A stretch of 64,000 nt of DNA, from assembly GCF_027158205.1 (NCBI RefSeq), contig NZ_JAPVLU010000019.1, forward strand, positions 39,683 through 103,682. The letters are read 5' to 3'. Positions 1 to 8,175 of this stretch are shown piece after piece. The position numbers and the translations under genes are program-made. A model generated the notes under the pieces. The model was not told where the DNA came from and did no database searches. It saw only the letters and a program-made list of their open reading frames with translations. How positions within the stretch are numbered: position 1 is the stretch's first letter; every line of letters starts with the position of its first letter. This DNA comes from Streptomyces sp. H39-S7. GTDB lineage: Bacteria > Actinomycetota > Actinomycetes > Streptomycetales > Streptomycetaceae.

Positions 1-57
1 CGTCGTGCACTCGAAAACTGTTGAGACCCGCCGGTGAACTCTCCGCCGGGGCGGCAG

Positions 58-447
58 CTAGCTTTCCTGCCCATCCCTGCGGCGCTGCCAGCGTTCCTCG
101 ATCCGGTCCATGACCTTGCCCCGGCGACGGGGCTGGCCGCGGCCGGCTGCTGCGGCGGGCTGCTGCTCACCGGGTTTGCCGGCCTTCCGCCAACCCGTGA
201 CCGCGAGCACGGCACAGGCCAGCATGACGAGGAAACCGACCACACTGATCCAGGGCTGCTGCTTGATCATTCCAGCCATCAGCAGCGCGATACCCACCAA
301 GAAGCCCGCTACCGCTTGGTAGACGCGCCGCCGGGTATAGGTACGCAGCCCGCTTCCCTCAAGCGCCGACGCGAACTTGGGATCTTCGGCGTACAGCGCT
401 CGCTCCATCTGCTCGAGCATGCGCTGCTCGTGCTCCGAGAGCGGCAC
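58..447 (-). CDS. DUF3040 family small membrane protein
   Basis: A 129-residue protein starting at a GTG with an AGGAGG five bases upstream. The N-terminus is an amphipathic Arg/Glu-rich segment beginning MPLSEHEQRMLEQME, the signature opening of DUF3040 proteins. Two membrane segments follow at about residues 42-61 and 66-86, and the C-terminal third is basic (Arg/Lys-rich) and presumably cytoplasmic. DUF3040 proteins are widespread in actinobacteria and often lie next to the mraZ/fts (dcw) division cluster, which would be just off the left edge of this window; their biochemical function is unknown. The family call is firm; any role in cell division is only neighbourhood inference. Confidence 0.85.
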   Translation of the reverse strand: MPLSEHEQRMLEQMERALYAEDPKFASALEGSGLRTYTRRRVYQAVAGFLVGIALLMAGMIKQQPWISVVGFLVMLACAVLAVTGWRKAGKPGEQQPAAAAGRGQPRRRGKVMDRIEERWQRRRDGQES

Positions 448-548
448 GGCGTCCTCCTACTCGTCGGTCGCGGGGGCGACCGGTCCGACCCTTATTCAAG
501 GATAGGCAGGGATTCGCCCCCGTGAAACCCGCCCCACTACGCCAATCC

Positions 549-570
549 GACGGGGGCTTCAGTCCCCGTC
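549..570 (-). terminator. Short GC-rich hairpin, possible terminator
   Basis: A 7-bp perfect stem (GACGGGG/CCCCGTC) with an 8-nt loop sits about 90 bases downstream of the methyltransferase stop on the minus strand, in an otherwise non-coding gap (448-660). There is no strong U-tract, so a terminator role is only plausible. The rest of the gap should hold the promoter of the DUF3040 gene; nothing else was recognised. Confidence 0.35.
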
Positions 571-660
571 CGCCGTTACGTCATGCCAGCATACGGTCCT
601 GAAGGGCCGACCGGGCGGCCTGTGACGGACTACTCCTGGTGCTGTGGCCGGTGGGCCGGG

Positions 661-1440
661 TCAGCCGCGGTCGGCGAGTACGTGCAGTTGAGTGGCGATC
701 GAGTGGAACGCGGGCTGCTCCGCGGCGGCCAGTTCCAGCTTGAGCAGCGCTTCCAGCGCACCCGGCTCGGTGTCCACCAGCACGCCGGGGACCAGGTCGG
801 CGAAGACCCGGACGCCGTGCACCGCGCCGACCCGCAGGCCCGCGTCGGAGACCAGCCGGGTGAGCTGCTCGGCGGTGAAGCGGCGCGGGAGCGAGTCCCC
901 GTCGCCCCATCGGCCGTCCGGGTCCCCTATGGCGTGCTGGGCCTCGGCGAAGTGGCCGGCGATGGCCCGGGCCAGCACGGCGCCGCCGCGGCCGGCGGCG
1001 AGCAGGCTCAGCGTCCCGGCCGGGCGCAGCGCGCCGACGGCGTTGCCGACGCCCTCCGCCGGGTCGTCGACGTACTCCAGGACGCCGTGGCACAGCACGA
1101 CGTCCTGGCTGCCGGGCTCCACGACGTCGAGCAGGCCGTGGGTGTCGCCCTGGACGCCGCGGACCCGGTCGGTCACCCCGGCCTCGGCGGCCCGGCGCTC
1201 CAGCGCGAAGAGCGCGTCCGGGCTCGGGTCCACGACCGTGACCCGGTGGCCGAGGCGCGCCACGGGCACCGCGAAGTTCCCGGTGCCGCCCCCGGTGTCG
1301 AGCACGTCGAGCGGCTCTCCGGCGTCGCGGCCCCCGGCCTTGGCCTGGCGCTCGAGCGCATCGCGCAGGACCTCCCAGACCACGGCGGTACGGAGGGACG
1401 CTCGGGGGCGGATCGGATCCACCACTCCTTCACGGGACAT
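661..1440 (-). CDS. SAM-dependent class I methyltransferase
   Basis: A 259-residue Rossmann-fold methyltransferase. Motif I (DVLDTGGGTGNFA) lies at about residues 45-57 and the acidic motif II loop (VVDPSPD) at 69-75, both needed to bind S-adenosylmethionine; a post-I HGVLEYVDDP segment follows, typical of Methyltransf_11 proteins. The substrate cannot be read from sequence. An in-frame upstream ATG at 1479 would add 13 residues, but the ATG at 1440 has GAGGAG nine bases ahead. A -10-like TAGAGT at 1494-1499 would give a leader of about 45 nt, which also favours 1440. It is transcribed away from the SAV_6107-type gene on the same strand, 82 bp downstream of it. Confidence 0.85.
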   Translation of the reverse strand: MSREGVVDPIRPRASLRTAVVWEVLRDALERQAKAGGRDAGEPLDVLDTGGGTGNFAVPVARLGHRVTVVDPSPDALFALERRAAEAGVTDRVRGVQGDTHGLLDVVEPGSQDVVLCHGVLEYVDDPAEGVGNAVGALRPAGTLSLLAAGRGGAVLARAIAGHFAEAQHAIGDPDGRWGDGDSLPRRFTAEQLTRLVSDAGLRVGAVHGVRVFADLVPGVLVDTEPGALEALLKLELAAAEQPAFHSIATQLHVLADRG

Positions 1441-1522
1441 GGCGGGCGGCTCCTCGCGGACGACTGGCGTGAACAGCATGAACGGGCGGCCCCACTCTAT
1501 CCATGCGGTACCCGGGCGCCCG

Positions 1523-2011
1523 TCAATTGGCCTTCTGGTGGGGCAGGGCCAAAGGCAGGTCGGTGCGCAGTTCCGCGGGGAGGGTGGGCTGGAGCACCAG
1601 CATCCGCTCCACCAGGCGCAGGAACATCGCGGCGGCGCGCAGCAGATCGTCCGCGTCCCGCCAGGTGGCGGCGCCCTCTATGCCGGCTTCGGCGCGCGCC
1701 CGGCGGCGGGCGCCGTACTCGAACATGGCGCTCCATTCGCTGAGCTCAGGGGCGACCTCGGGCAGCACCTCCCAGGCGCTGCGTATCCGCTGTCGCCGCC
1801 GGTTGCCGGTCTCCGGACGGCCCCGCACCGCCAGCACGGCGGCGGCGGTGCGCAGTGCGGCGAGGTGGGCGGTGGCGTAGCGCTCGTTGGGGGTTTCCAG
1901 GACGGCCGCCTCGTCAAGTCCGAGGTGGGCCTGGGTGAGCAGGTCGAGGGCGGCGGGCGGAGCCGCCGCACGGCGCAGCACGGGATGGATGTCGCTTACG
2001 TGAGCAGCCAT
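1523..2011 (-). CDS. SAV_6107-type HEPN-domain protein
   Basis: A 162-residue all-helical protein resembling the actinobacterial SAV_6107 family, which is placed in the HEPN fold clan. The ATG at 2011 is chosen because a perfect AGGAGG lies eight bases upstream; the in-frame ATG at 2050 has no comparable site. Many HEPN proteins are toxins or RNases with an R-x4-6-H motif. I see no clear motif of that type near the C-terminus here and no paired nucleotidyltransferase gene next door, so a toxin role is not supported. Function unknown. Confidence 0.75.
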   Translation of the reverse strand: MAAHVSDIHPVLRRAAAPPAALDLLTQAHLGLDEAAVLETPNERYATAHLAALRTAAAVLAVRGRPETGNRRRQRIRSAWEVLPEVAPELSEWSAMFEYGARRRARAEAGIEGAATWRDADDLLRAAAMFLRLVERMLVLQPTLPAELRTDLPLALPHQKAN

Positions 2012-2153
2012 GACGAGCCTCCTGTCTTCGTACGACCCATAGTGGGGCACACCACTGACAATCGGTCCTGACCTGCGGAAATGCCGTTAGCACATGCGTT
2101 CCCCTACCCCTGCGGCGGGGTGGTGAACGCCGTACGGCATACTTATCTTTTGT

Positions 2154-2167
2154 ACTGACCAGTCAGT
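2154..2167 (+). promoter_or_regulatory. Candidate TetR operator upstream of the ABC/YhgE unit
   Basis: ACTGAC-CA-GTCAGT is a perfect 6-bp inverted repeat with a 2-bp spacer. It lies 19 bp before the GTG start of the ATPase gene and 142 bp before the divergent SAV_6107-type gene. Its size and symmetry fit a TetR-family dimer, and a TetR gene closes the downstream unit (5045-5662), so self-regulation of the cluster is the simplest reading. This assignment is inferred from position and symmetry only. Confidence 0.6.
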
Positions 2168-2186
2168 TCAAAAGAGAGGGTGACTC

Positions 2187-2921
2187 GTGATCACCGCGGA
2201 GGGGTACGGGCTACGGGGCCCGCGTGGGCGGGTGTTCGGGGATGTGTCGTTCAGCGCGCCCGCCGGCACGCTGATAGCCGTCGAGGGCCCGTCGGGCACC
2301 GGCCGCACCTGCCTGATGCTGGCGCTCACCGGACGCATGAAGGCCAGCGAGGGAACGGCGGAGGTCCACGGACACCCCCTCCCCCGGCGCATGCCCGCCG
2401 TACGGCGGATCAGTGCCCTCGGCCCCGTCGACGGCATCTCCGCCCTCGAACCGGCCCTGACCGTCGCCGAGCACCTGCGCGAGCGGGTGCTGCTGCAGCG
2501 CAGGTTCTTCTCCCACGCCGCGCGCGACCGCGCCGATGTGGCGGCGGCCCTCGAAGCCGCGGGGCTCGAACTCGACTCGCTGGTCAAGGGCGAGCGGACG
2601 GCCGTACGCGATCTGGAACGGCTGGAGGCCCTGCGGCTCGGCGTCGCCCTCGCCCTGCTGGCTCGCCCGCTGGTGCTCGGGATCGACGACGTCGACCACA
2701 AGCTCGGCGACGCCGACCGCGGGCACGCCTGGTCGATGCTGCGCTCGGTGGCCGACACGGGCACCACCGTCCTCGGCGCCTGCACCGCGGCGCCCGCCGA
2801 CGCGCTGGTGGTCCCCACCGGGACCGCCGACCCCGCCGGAGCGACCGCCGAAGCGACCGAACAGACGGACGAGACCGAAGAGGGGGCCGTCGATGCGTAC
2901 ACCGAAGCTCGCCGCGCTTGA
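2187..2921 (+). CDS. Degenerate ABC-type ATP-binding protein
   Basis: A 244-residue protein with the outline of an ABC transporter ATPase (beta strand, P-loop, D-loop region) but with altered key motifs. The Walker A at residues 34-41 reads GPSGTGRT, so the invariant lysine is arginine (codon CGC). The LSGGQ signature is replaced by DLERLEALRLG, and the Walker B region reads LVLGIDDVD, with Asp where the catalytic Glu usually sits. The last 35 residues are an acidic, low-complexity Thr/Glu/Asp tail. GTG start with AGAGGG seven bases ahead. It overlaps the YhgE-type membrane protein gene by 29 bp, implying coupled translation and partnership. It may bind nucleotide without efficient hydrolysis. 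Confidence 0.8.
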   Translation: MITAEGYGLRGPRGRVFGDVSFSAPAGTLIAVEGPSGTGRTCLMLALTGRMKASEGTAEVHGHPLPRRMPAVRRISALGPVDGISALEPALTVAEHLRERVLLQRRFFSHAARDRADVAAALEAAGLELDSLVKGERTAVRDLERLEALRLGVALALLARPLVLGIDDVDHKLGDADRGHAWSMLRSVADTGTTVLGACTAAPADALVVPTGTADPAGATAEATEQTDETEEGAVDAYTEARRA

Positions 2922-5010
2922 GCTGAAGAAGTTCGGCCGGGGCCGGCTGCCCCGCGCCGCCATGGCCGCGCTCCTGCTGCTGCCGCTGCTCTACGGCGCC
3001 CTGTACCTCTGGTCCTTCTGGGATCCGTACGGGCGGCTCGACAAGATTCCCGTCGCCCTGGTGAACGCCGACCGCGGCGCGACCGCCGGCGGCAAGAAGA
3101 TCGCGGCGGGCGACGAGCTCGCCGCCAAGCTGCACGACACGGCCACCTTCGACTGGCGGGAGACGGACTCCGCCGACGCCACGAAGGGCCTGGAGAACGG
3201 CTCGTACTACCTGACGCTCACCATCCCCGCCGACTTCAGCGAGCGGATCGCGTCCAGCTCGGGCAGCCACCCGGAGACCGGCGCCCTCCAGGTGCGCACC
3301 AACGACTCCAACAACTACATCGTCGGGCAGATCTCCCGCAGCGTGTTCTCCCAGGTCAGGGCAGCCACCTCGGCCGGCGCCTCACGTGGCTTCTACGACC
3401 GGATCTTCGTGTCGTTCTCCGATCTGCACGACCAGACGCAGAAAGCGGCCGAGGGCGCGTCGGATCTCGCCGGCGGCGCGGGCACCGCCGAGCAGGGCTC
3501 GAAGGAGCTCGGCTCCGGCATCCGCAGGGCCGAGCAGGGCGCGGGCAAGCTCGCCGCGGGCCTCAAGGACGCCAAGAAGGGCAGCGGCGAACTTGCCACC
3601 GGCCTCGACACGCTCGACTCCGGCGCCGGCCAGGTCGCGTTCGGCACCCAGCGGCTCGTGGACGCCGTGAACGGCGCCTCCGACAAGATCGCGTTCGTGA
3701 AGGCCCACACCCGCGAGATCGGCGAGGCCTCGCGGATCGTCGCCGACGGCTCCCAGGCGATCAAGGACCATCTGGACACGATCGCCGTGCTGGCGCCGGA
3801 CGCCGCCAGGACCTCCAGGACCGCCGCGAACCTCGTACGGCAGCAGTACACGAAACAGTGCGCCGCCACCCCGGCCACCAGCGACTGCGTCGCCCTCAAG
3901 CGCGCCGCCGACAAGACCGCCGAGGGCGCGGCACTGGCCGAGCGCCTGAACGCGCAGGTCGGCTCCCCCGCTTCGTTCGACCGGCTCGCCACCGACCTGG
4001 GCACGCTGCACGGCTACGCCCAGGAGCTGGCCACCGCCGCGCCGCACCTGTCCTCGGACATCGACGGTGCCGTCAGGAACCTCAACCGGCTCAACACCGG
4101 AGCCCATCAGGTCGCCTCCGGCGCCCACACGGCGGCCGGCGGCGCCCGCACCCTCGACAAGGGCATCGGCACCCTCTCCAACGGAGCCGACACCCTCAGC
4201 GGCGGCATGTACCAGCTCTCCACCGGCAGCAACCGGCTCACCACCGGCCTGACCAAGCTCTCCACCGGCAGCGGACAGCTCGCCACCGGCCTCCATGAGG
4301 GTGTCGGGAAGATCCCGGACTACAACGCCGAGGAGCGCGACGCGCGCACCGCCGTGATGGCCGACCCCGTGCAGCTCGCCTCGAACTCGCTGCACCAGGC
4401 GTCCAACTACGGGGAGGGACTCGCCCCGTACTTCATCCCGCTCTCCCTGTGGGTCGGCGCAATGGTCGGCTACATGCTCTTGCAGCCGATGAACCGCCGG
4501 GCGCTCGCCGCCGGGGCCCCGTCCTGGCGGATAGCGCTGGCGGGCTGGCTGCCGGTGGCCGTGGTCGGGGTGGCCCAGGTGCTGGCGCTGATGTCGGTAC
4601 TGCACTGGGTGGTCGGGCTGCAGATGGCCCGGGCCGCCGGCACGATCGGCTTCCTGCTGCTGGCCGCCGCCTGCTTCGCCGCCATCATCCAGTTCCTGGG
4701 CGCCCGGTTCGGGCCTGCGGGACGCGTGCTCACCCTGGCGATGCTGATGCTGCAGCTGACGTCGGCCGGAGGCACGTACCCGGTGCAGACCAGCCCCGGC
4801 TTCTTCGGCTTCCTGCACCCGCTGCTGCCCATGAGCTACGTCGTCGAGGGGCTCCGCCACCTGATCACCGGCGGCGGGCTGTGGCCGGTCTGGCGGGCCT
4901 GCCTGGTGCTCCTGGCCTTCACCGCCGCCGCGCTGGCGCTCACCACCCTGACCGCCCGGGCCAAGCAGGTGTGGACCGTCGACCGGCTGCACCCGGAGCT
5001 GACCCTGTGA
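2893..5010 (+). CDS. YhgE/Pip-type membrane protein, ABC-2-like permease
   Basis: A 705-residue membrane protein. The first membrane segment is at about residues 21-42, a large extracytoplasmic region spans about 45-500, and six hydrophobic segments form the C-terminal ABC-2-like domain. The extracytoplasmic part carries many Gly-Ala-rich repeats of the type G-x-x-x-L-x-x-G (for example KLAAGLKDAKKGSGELATG), as in YhgE/Pip phage-infection proteins, and is predicted to form long helices or coiled coils. YhgE proteins are distantly related to EsaA of type VII secretion systems. The ATG at 2893 lies inside the end of the ATPase gene. Together they look like an export or envelope-remodelling unit controlled by the adjacent TetR protein. 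The substrate is unknown. Confidence 0.85.
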   Translation: MRTPKLAALELKKFGRGRLPRAAMAALLLLPLLYGALYLWSFWDPYGRLDKIPVALVNADRGATAGGKKIAAGDELAAKLHDTATFDWRETDSADATKGLENGSYYLTLTIPADFSERIASSSGSHPETGALQVRTNDSNNYIVGQISRSVFSQVRAATSAGASRGFYDRIFVSFSDLHDQTQKAAEGASDLAGGAGTAEQGSKELGSGIRRAEQGAGKLAAGLKDAKKGSGELATGLDTLDSGAGQVAFGTQRLVDAVNGASDKIAFVKAHTREIGEASRIVADGSQAIKDHLDTIAVLAPDAARTSRTAANLVRQQYTKQCAATPATSDCVALKRAADKTAEGAALAERLNAQVGSPASFDRLATDLGTLHGYAQELATAAPHLSSDIDGAVRNLNRLNTGAHQVASGAHTAAGGARTLDKGIGTLSNGADTLSGGMYQLSTGSNRLTTGLTKLSTGSGQLATGLHEGVGKIPDYNAEERDARTAVMADPVQLASNSLHQASNYGEGLAPYFIPLSLWVGAMVGYMLLQPMNRRALAAGAPSWRIALAGWLPVAVVGVAQVLALMSVLHWVVGLQMARAAGTIGFLLLAAACFAAIIQFLGARFGPAGRVLTLAMLMLQLTSAGGTYPVQTSPGFFGFLHPLLPMSYVVEGLRHLITGGGLWPVWRACLVLLAFTAAALALTTLTARAKQVWTVDRLHPELTL

Positions 5011-5044
5011 GCCGGGACCTCCCCGGGCAGGGACAATCGACGCC

Positions 5045-5662
5045 ATGACCACCGCACGTCGCCAGGCCACGCGGCAGAAGCTCTACGAGGCCGCCGTCAC
5101 ACTCATCGCCGAGCAGGGCTTCTCCGCCACCACCGTGGAGGAGATCGCCGAGCGGGCAGGCGTCGCGAAGGGCACCGTCTACTACAACTTCGCCAGCAAG
5201 AACGAGCTGTTCGAACAGCTGCTCCGGCACGGTGTCGGACTGCTCACCGTCTCGCTGCGGGTCGCCGCGGAAGAGGTCGCCGCGCGCGGCGGCAGCCGGG
5301 TCGACGCGCTGGACGCGCAGATCCGGGCCGGACTGGCGTTCATCGCCCGCTACCCGTCCTTCACCCAGCTGTACGTCGCCGAACTGTGGCGGACCAACCG
5401 CACCTGGCAGGACACGCTGATGATGGTCCGCCAGGAGGCGGTCGCGGTGGTGGAGAAGGTGCTGCGCGAGGCGGTCGACAACGGGGAGCTCAGCGACGAG
5501 ATCGACGTGCCGCTCACCGCGTCCGCGCTCTTCGGGATGGTGCTGGTCGCCGCCCTGGACTGGCAGGCGTTCCAGTCGCACCGCAGCATCGACGACGTGC
5601 ACTCCGCCCTGTCCCGGCTGTTGCAGGGCCGGGTCGGCGGCGACGCGCGGCGAACCGGGTAA
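5045..5662 (+). CDS. TetR/AcrR family transcriptional regulator
   Basis: A 205-residue regulator. The N-terminal helix-turn-helix (about residues 28-56, TTVEEIAERAGVAKGTVYYNF followed by SKNELF) is a textbook TetR domain; the remaining 140 residues form the helical ligand-binding and dimer domain. It starts 34 bp after the YhgE-type gene on the same strand and probably belongs to that unit. The likely operator is the inverted repeat at 2154-2167. The ligand is unknown. The stop codon abuts a strong terminator hairpin, so the unit ends here. Confidence 0.92.
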   Translation: MTTARRQATRQKLYEAAVTLIAEQGFSATTVEEIAERAGVAKGTVYYNFASKNELFEQLLRHGVGLLTVSLRVAAEEVAARGGSRVDALDAQIRAGLAFIARYPSFTQLYVAELWRTNRTWQDTLMMVRQEAVAVVEKVLREAVDNGELSDEIDVPLTASALFGMVLVAALDWQAFQSHRSIDDVHSALSRLLQGRVGGDARRTG

Positions 5663-5713
5663 GCGCTGTTCCGGCACGTCCCGATTCCTCCTCGGACCGT
5701 GCCGGAACAGCGC
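5663..5713 (+). terminator. Long perfect hairpin directly after the TetR stop codon
   Basis: A 16-bp perfect inverted repeat (5663-5678 and 5698-5713, arm GCGCTGTTCCGGCACG) with a 19-nt loop begins at the first base after the TAA stop. There is no U-run, as is usual for Streptomyces terminators. It ends the ATPase-YhgE-TetR unit. The rest of the 263-bp gap to the DUF4126 gene holds a second small hairpin (CCCCCGAACGGGGG near 5806) and the next promoter. Confidence 0.8.
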
Positions 5714-5925
5714 CACCCCTTCACCCCCGTTACGCACGGGCAGCCCCTGCTCCGCCGCCCCGTGTCGGCGGTACCGGCGCCGCGCCCGTCCGTGGTCCCT
5801 ACCTTCCCCCGAACGGGGGCGGCGGCCCATCCGCGCTCCTACTCAACTCTTCCTCTGAGTACGGGTACTCATCAGCACGCGGTTCCGGTCACGCGCACCG
5901 CGGACGGTTCGCTACCATCCGGACC

Positions 5926-6525
5926 ATGTCGGTACTTCCGCTCGTGTTCACCAGCGGCTGGGCGAGCGGGATCAACGCCTACGCCGTGGTGTTCCTGCTC
6001 GGCCTGATGGGGGCGACCGGGGTCACCGACGAGGTGCCCGCGTCCCTGGAGCGGCCCGACGTGCTGATCGTGGCCGGGGTGCTCTTCCTGTGCGAGGCCG
6101 TCGCCGACAAGATCCCGTTCGCCGACTCGGCGTGGGACGCGGTGCACACCCTCATCCGCCCGGTCGCCGGCGCGGTGGTCGCGGCACTGCTCGCCGGGCA
6201 GGACGGTTCGCTGCCGCAGCTGGCCGCCGCCGCGGTGGGCGGTTCGACGGCGCTCGCCAGCCACCTCGTCAAGGCCGGTACACGGATAGCGGTCAACACC
6301 TCGCCGGAACCGGCCAGCAACATCGTCCTCAGCCTCGCCGAGGACCTCGGCGTCTCCGTGATCATCGTCTTCGCGCTCTTCCACCCGCTCGCGGCCGCGA
6401 TCATCGCCGGCACGCTGCTGGTCCTCGGCATCGTCACGGTCGTCTTCCTGTTCTCCCGGATCCGCCGCTTCCTGCGCCGCTGGAAGGCGCGGCGCGAGGC
6501 GAAGCGGCTGGCCGTGCCGACCTGA
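5926..6525 (+). CDS. DUF4126 family integral membrane protein
   Basis: A 199-residue hydrophobic protein with several membrane segments and a short basic C-terminal tail (RIRRFLRRWKARREAKR). The N-terminal region with GWASGINAYAVVFLLGLMG and the central GGSTALASHLVKAGTR segment are typical of DUF4126, a family of unknown function. The ATG at 5926 is preceded by TACCAT at 5913-5918, seven bases away, with no Shine-Dalgarno sequence, so the transcript is probably leaderless. It is a single-gene unit 50 bp before another leaderless-type gene. Confidence 0.85.
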   Translation: MSVLPLVFTSGWASGINAYAVVFLLGLMGATGVTDEVPASLERPDVLIVAGVLFLCEAVADKIPFADSAWDAVHTLIRPVAGAVVAALLAGQDGSLPQLAAAAVGGSTALASHLVKAGTRIAVNTSPEPASNIVLSLAEDLGVSVIIVFALFHPLAAAIIAGTLLVLGIVTVVFLFSRIRRFLRRWKARREAKRLAVPT

Positions 6526-6574
6526 CGCGACCTGCCGGGCGGCGCTGTCGGTGCCGCCCGATACAGTCCCTGAC

Positions 6575-8047
6575 ATGGCACGGATCGCGGTAATCGGCGC
6601 GGGTATGGGGGCGATGGCGACGGCCGCCCGACTGGCCGTCGGCGGTCACCGGGTGGCGGTCTACGAGCGCTCGGCGACCTACGGCGGAGGCGTCGGAAGG
6701 TTCGCCAGGGACGGCTTCACCTTCGACACCGGCCCCGGCCTGCTCCACCTGCCCGCCGTCTACCGGGACCTCTTCGTCAAGACCGGCAAGGAACCGCTGG
6801 AGAGCCGCGTCGGCCTGACGCAGGTCGATCCGGCGAGCCGCCACCTCTTCCCGGACGGCACGGACGTGTCGCTGCCGAACGCCACCCGCGCGGGCGTCAT
6901 CAGCGCGCTGGACGGCGCGTTCGGCGCGGGCGCCGGGGAGCGGTGGAGCGAGCTGACCGGCCGGGCCCGCGAGGTCTGGGAGGCCACCCGCCGCCCGCTC
7001 CTGGAGGACGCCCTGGCGGACGACACCGCCCCGCTGGGCCGCGACCCCTACCCCGCCGTGCGGCGCGGGCTGTTCCGCCGCGGCGCCCCCTCCCTGGCCT
7101 CCGTCGCCGAACGCGAGCTGGCCGACCCGCGGGCGGCCGCCCTGCTGACGAGTTACGCCCTCGCGTACGGCTTCGACCCGCGCACCGTCCCGGCGAGCGC
7201 CACCGTCCTGCCGTACATGGAGCAGACCTTCGGCGCCTGGTACGTACGCGGCGGCCTGCGGGCCCTCGCCGACGCCGTGTACGAACGGTGCCTGGCGCGC
7301 AAGGTCGAGTTCCACTTCGAGGCGGAGGTCCGGGGTGTCAGGACGGGACCGGACGGCCGGGCGTGCGGCCTCGACCTCGCCGACGGCGGGCGGATCGACG
7401 CGGACACGGTGGTCGCGGGGGCGCCGCTGCCCACCCTGGGCGGCGCCGGCTCACCGGCGACGGCAGCCGTGCCGGGCAGGTTCGTGGTGTGTCTGGCGCT
7501 GCGGGGACCCCGGCCGGAGGGCACCGCGCACCGCACCGTCGTGCACGCGGCGGACGGCCGCGCGGAATGGGACGCCGTCTTCTCCGGCAGCGGCCTGTGC
7601 GACTCCCCGACCGTGACGGTGCTGCGTCCCGACGACCCGTCGACGGTTCCCGACGGGTCGCACGAGGCGGTGACGCTCCAGGTCACCGTGGCGACGACGG
7701 CCGGCGGGGCGGAGTGGGCCGCGCCCGGTGTCGCGGCGGGCTTCGCCGAGCGCGTCGTGAAGGCGGCCGAGGCCGCCGTTCCCGGCCTGCGCGAGCGGGA
7801 GGTGTGGCGCGAGGTGCGGACGCCCGCCGACACCGAACGGGAGACCGGTGCCCCGGGCGGCGCGGTGCCCGGCCCGGCCCTGGCGGGCGCGGGCGGCCTG
7901 TACCTGCGCCCGGCCAACCGCACCGCCGTCCCCGGCCTGTACGCCGTGGGCGGCTGGTCCCACCCCGGCGGCGGCCTGGCCCACGCCGGCATGTCGGGCG
8001 CCATCGTCGCCGACCTGATCGCGGGCGGGCCGGGCGGCAGCCGCTGA
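6575..8047 (+). CDS. Phytoene-desaturase-like FAD-dependent oxidoreductase
   Basis: A 490-residue flavoprotein of the CrtI/amine-oxidase superfamily. The N-terminal dinucleotide-binding motif GAGMGAMATAARLAVGGH is followed by an acidic residue ending the second strand (VAVYE) and the FDTGPGLL loop; the C-terminal FAD contact GLYAVGGWSHPGGGLAHAG is also present. The family covers carotenoid desaturases, diapophytoene oxidases and NAD(P)/FAD proteins of unknown substrate, and no carotenoid genes lie nearby, so the substrate cannot be named. ATG start at 6575; TACAGT at 6562-6567 ends seven bases before it and no Shine-Dalgarno sequence is visible, suggesting a leaderless mRNA. Confidence 0.82.
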   Translation: MARIAVIGAGMGAMATAARLAVGGHRVAVYERSATYGGGVGRFARDGFTFDTGPGLLHLPAVYRDLFVKTGKEPLESRVGLTQVDPASRHLFPDGTDVSLPNATRAGVISALDGAFGAGAGERWSELTGRAREVWEATRRPLLEDALADDTAPLGRDPYPAVRRGLFRRGAPSLASVAERELADPRAAALLTSYALAYGFDPRTVPASATVLPYMEQTFGAWYVRGGLRALADAVYERCLARKVEFHFEAEVRGVRTGPDGRACGLDLADGGRIDADTVVAGAPLPTLGGAGSPATAAVPGRFVVCLALRGPRPEGTAHRTVVHAADGRAEWDAVFSGSGLCDSPTVTVLRPDDPSTVPDGSHEAVTLQVTVATTAGGAEWAAPGVAAGFAERVVKAAEAAVPGLREREVWREVRTPADTERETGAPGGAVPGPALAGAGGLYLRPANRTAVPGLYAVGGWSHPGGGLAHAGMSGAIVADLIAGGPGGSR

Positions 8048-8051
8048 AGCC

Positions 8052-8175
8052 GTCCGGCGGATCACGGATCACGGTCGGTCCGGCCGGCTCCGGGTGCCAC
8101 CGAGTTCTCCGGCTGCGCCGCGCGAGGTGGTGCCGCGGCGGCACCTCCCAGCGGTGGGACTGGCGGCGGCAGGGC
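8052..8175 (+). repeat. Partial, diverged relative of the MITE-like element at 12.6 kb
   Basis: The gap between the flavoprotein gene and the next, opposed gene starts with GTCCGGCGGATCACGG (8052-8067), identical to bases 12636-12651 of the element in front of the thi riboswitch. It ends with a region resembling that element's right-hand half (GCACCTCCCAGCGGTGGG against GCGCCTCCCGGCGTTGG). The right terminal repeat is missing. It may also act as the transcription barrier between the two convergent genes. Confidence 0.5.

Noticed and set aside
1523..2011. HEPN/MNT toxin-antitoxin module
   Set aside because: No nucleotidyltransferase gene is adjacent and no clear R-x4-6-H catalytic motif was found in the HEPN-type protein.
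3400..4300. Tandem DNA repeats or CRISPR-like array in the YhgE-type gene
   Set aside because: The periodicity is at protein level (Gly/Ala/Leu repeats); the DNA units differ too much and have no spacers.
5806..5819. Small hairpin CCCCCGAACGGGGG as promoter or operator of the DUF4126 gene
   Set aside because: It lies about 100 bp upstream of the predicted -10 box and is only a short GC stem, common by chance in this genome.
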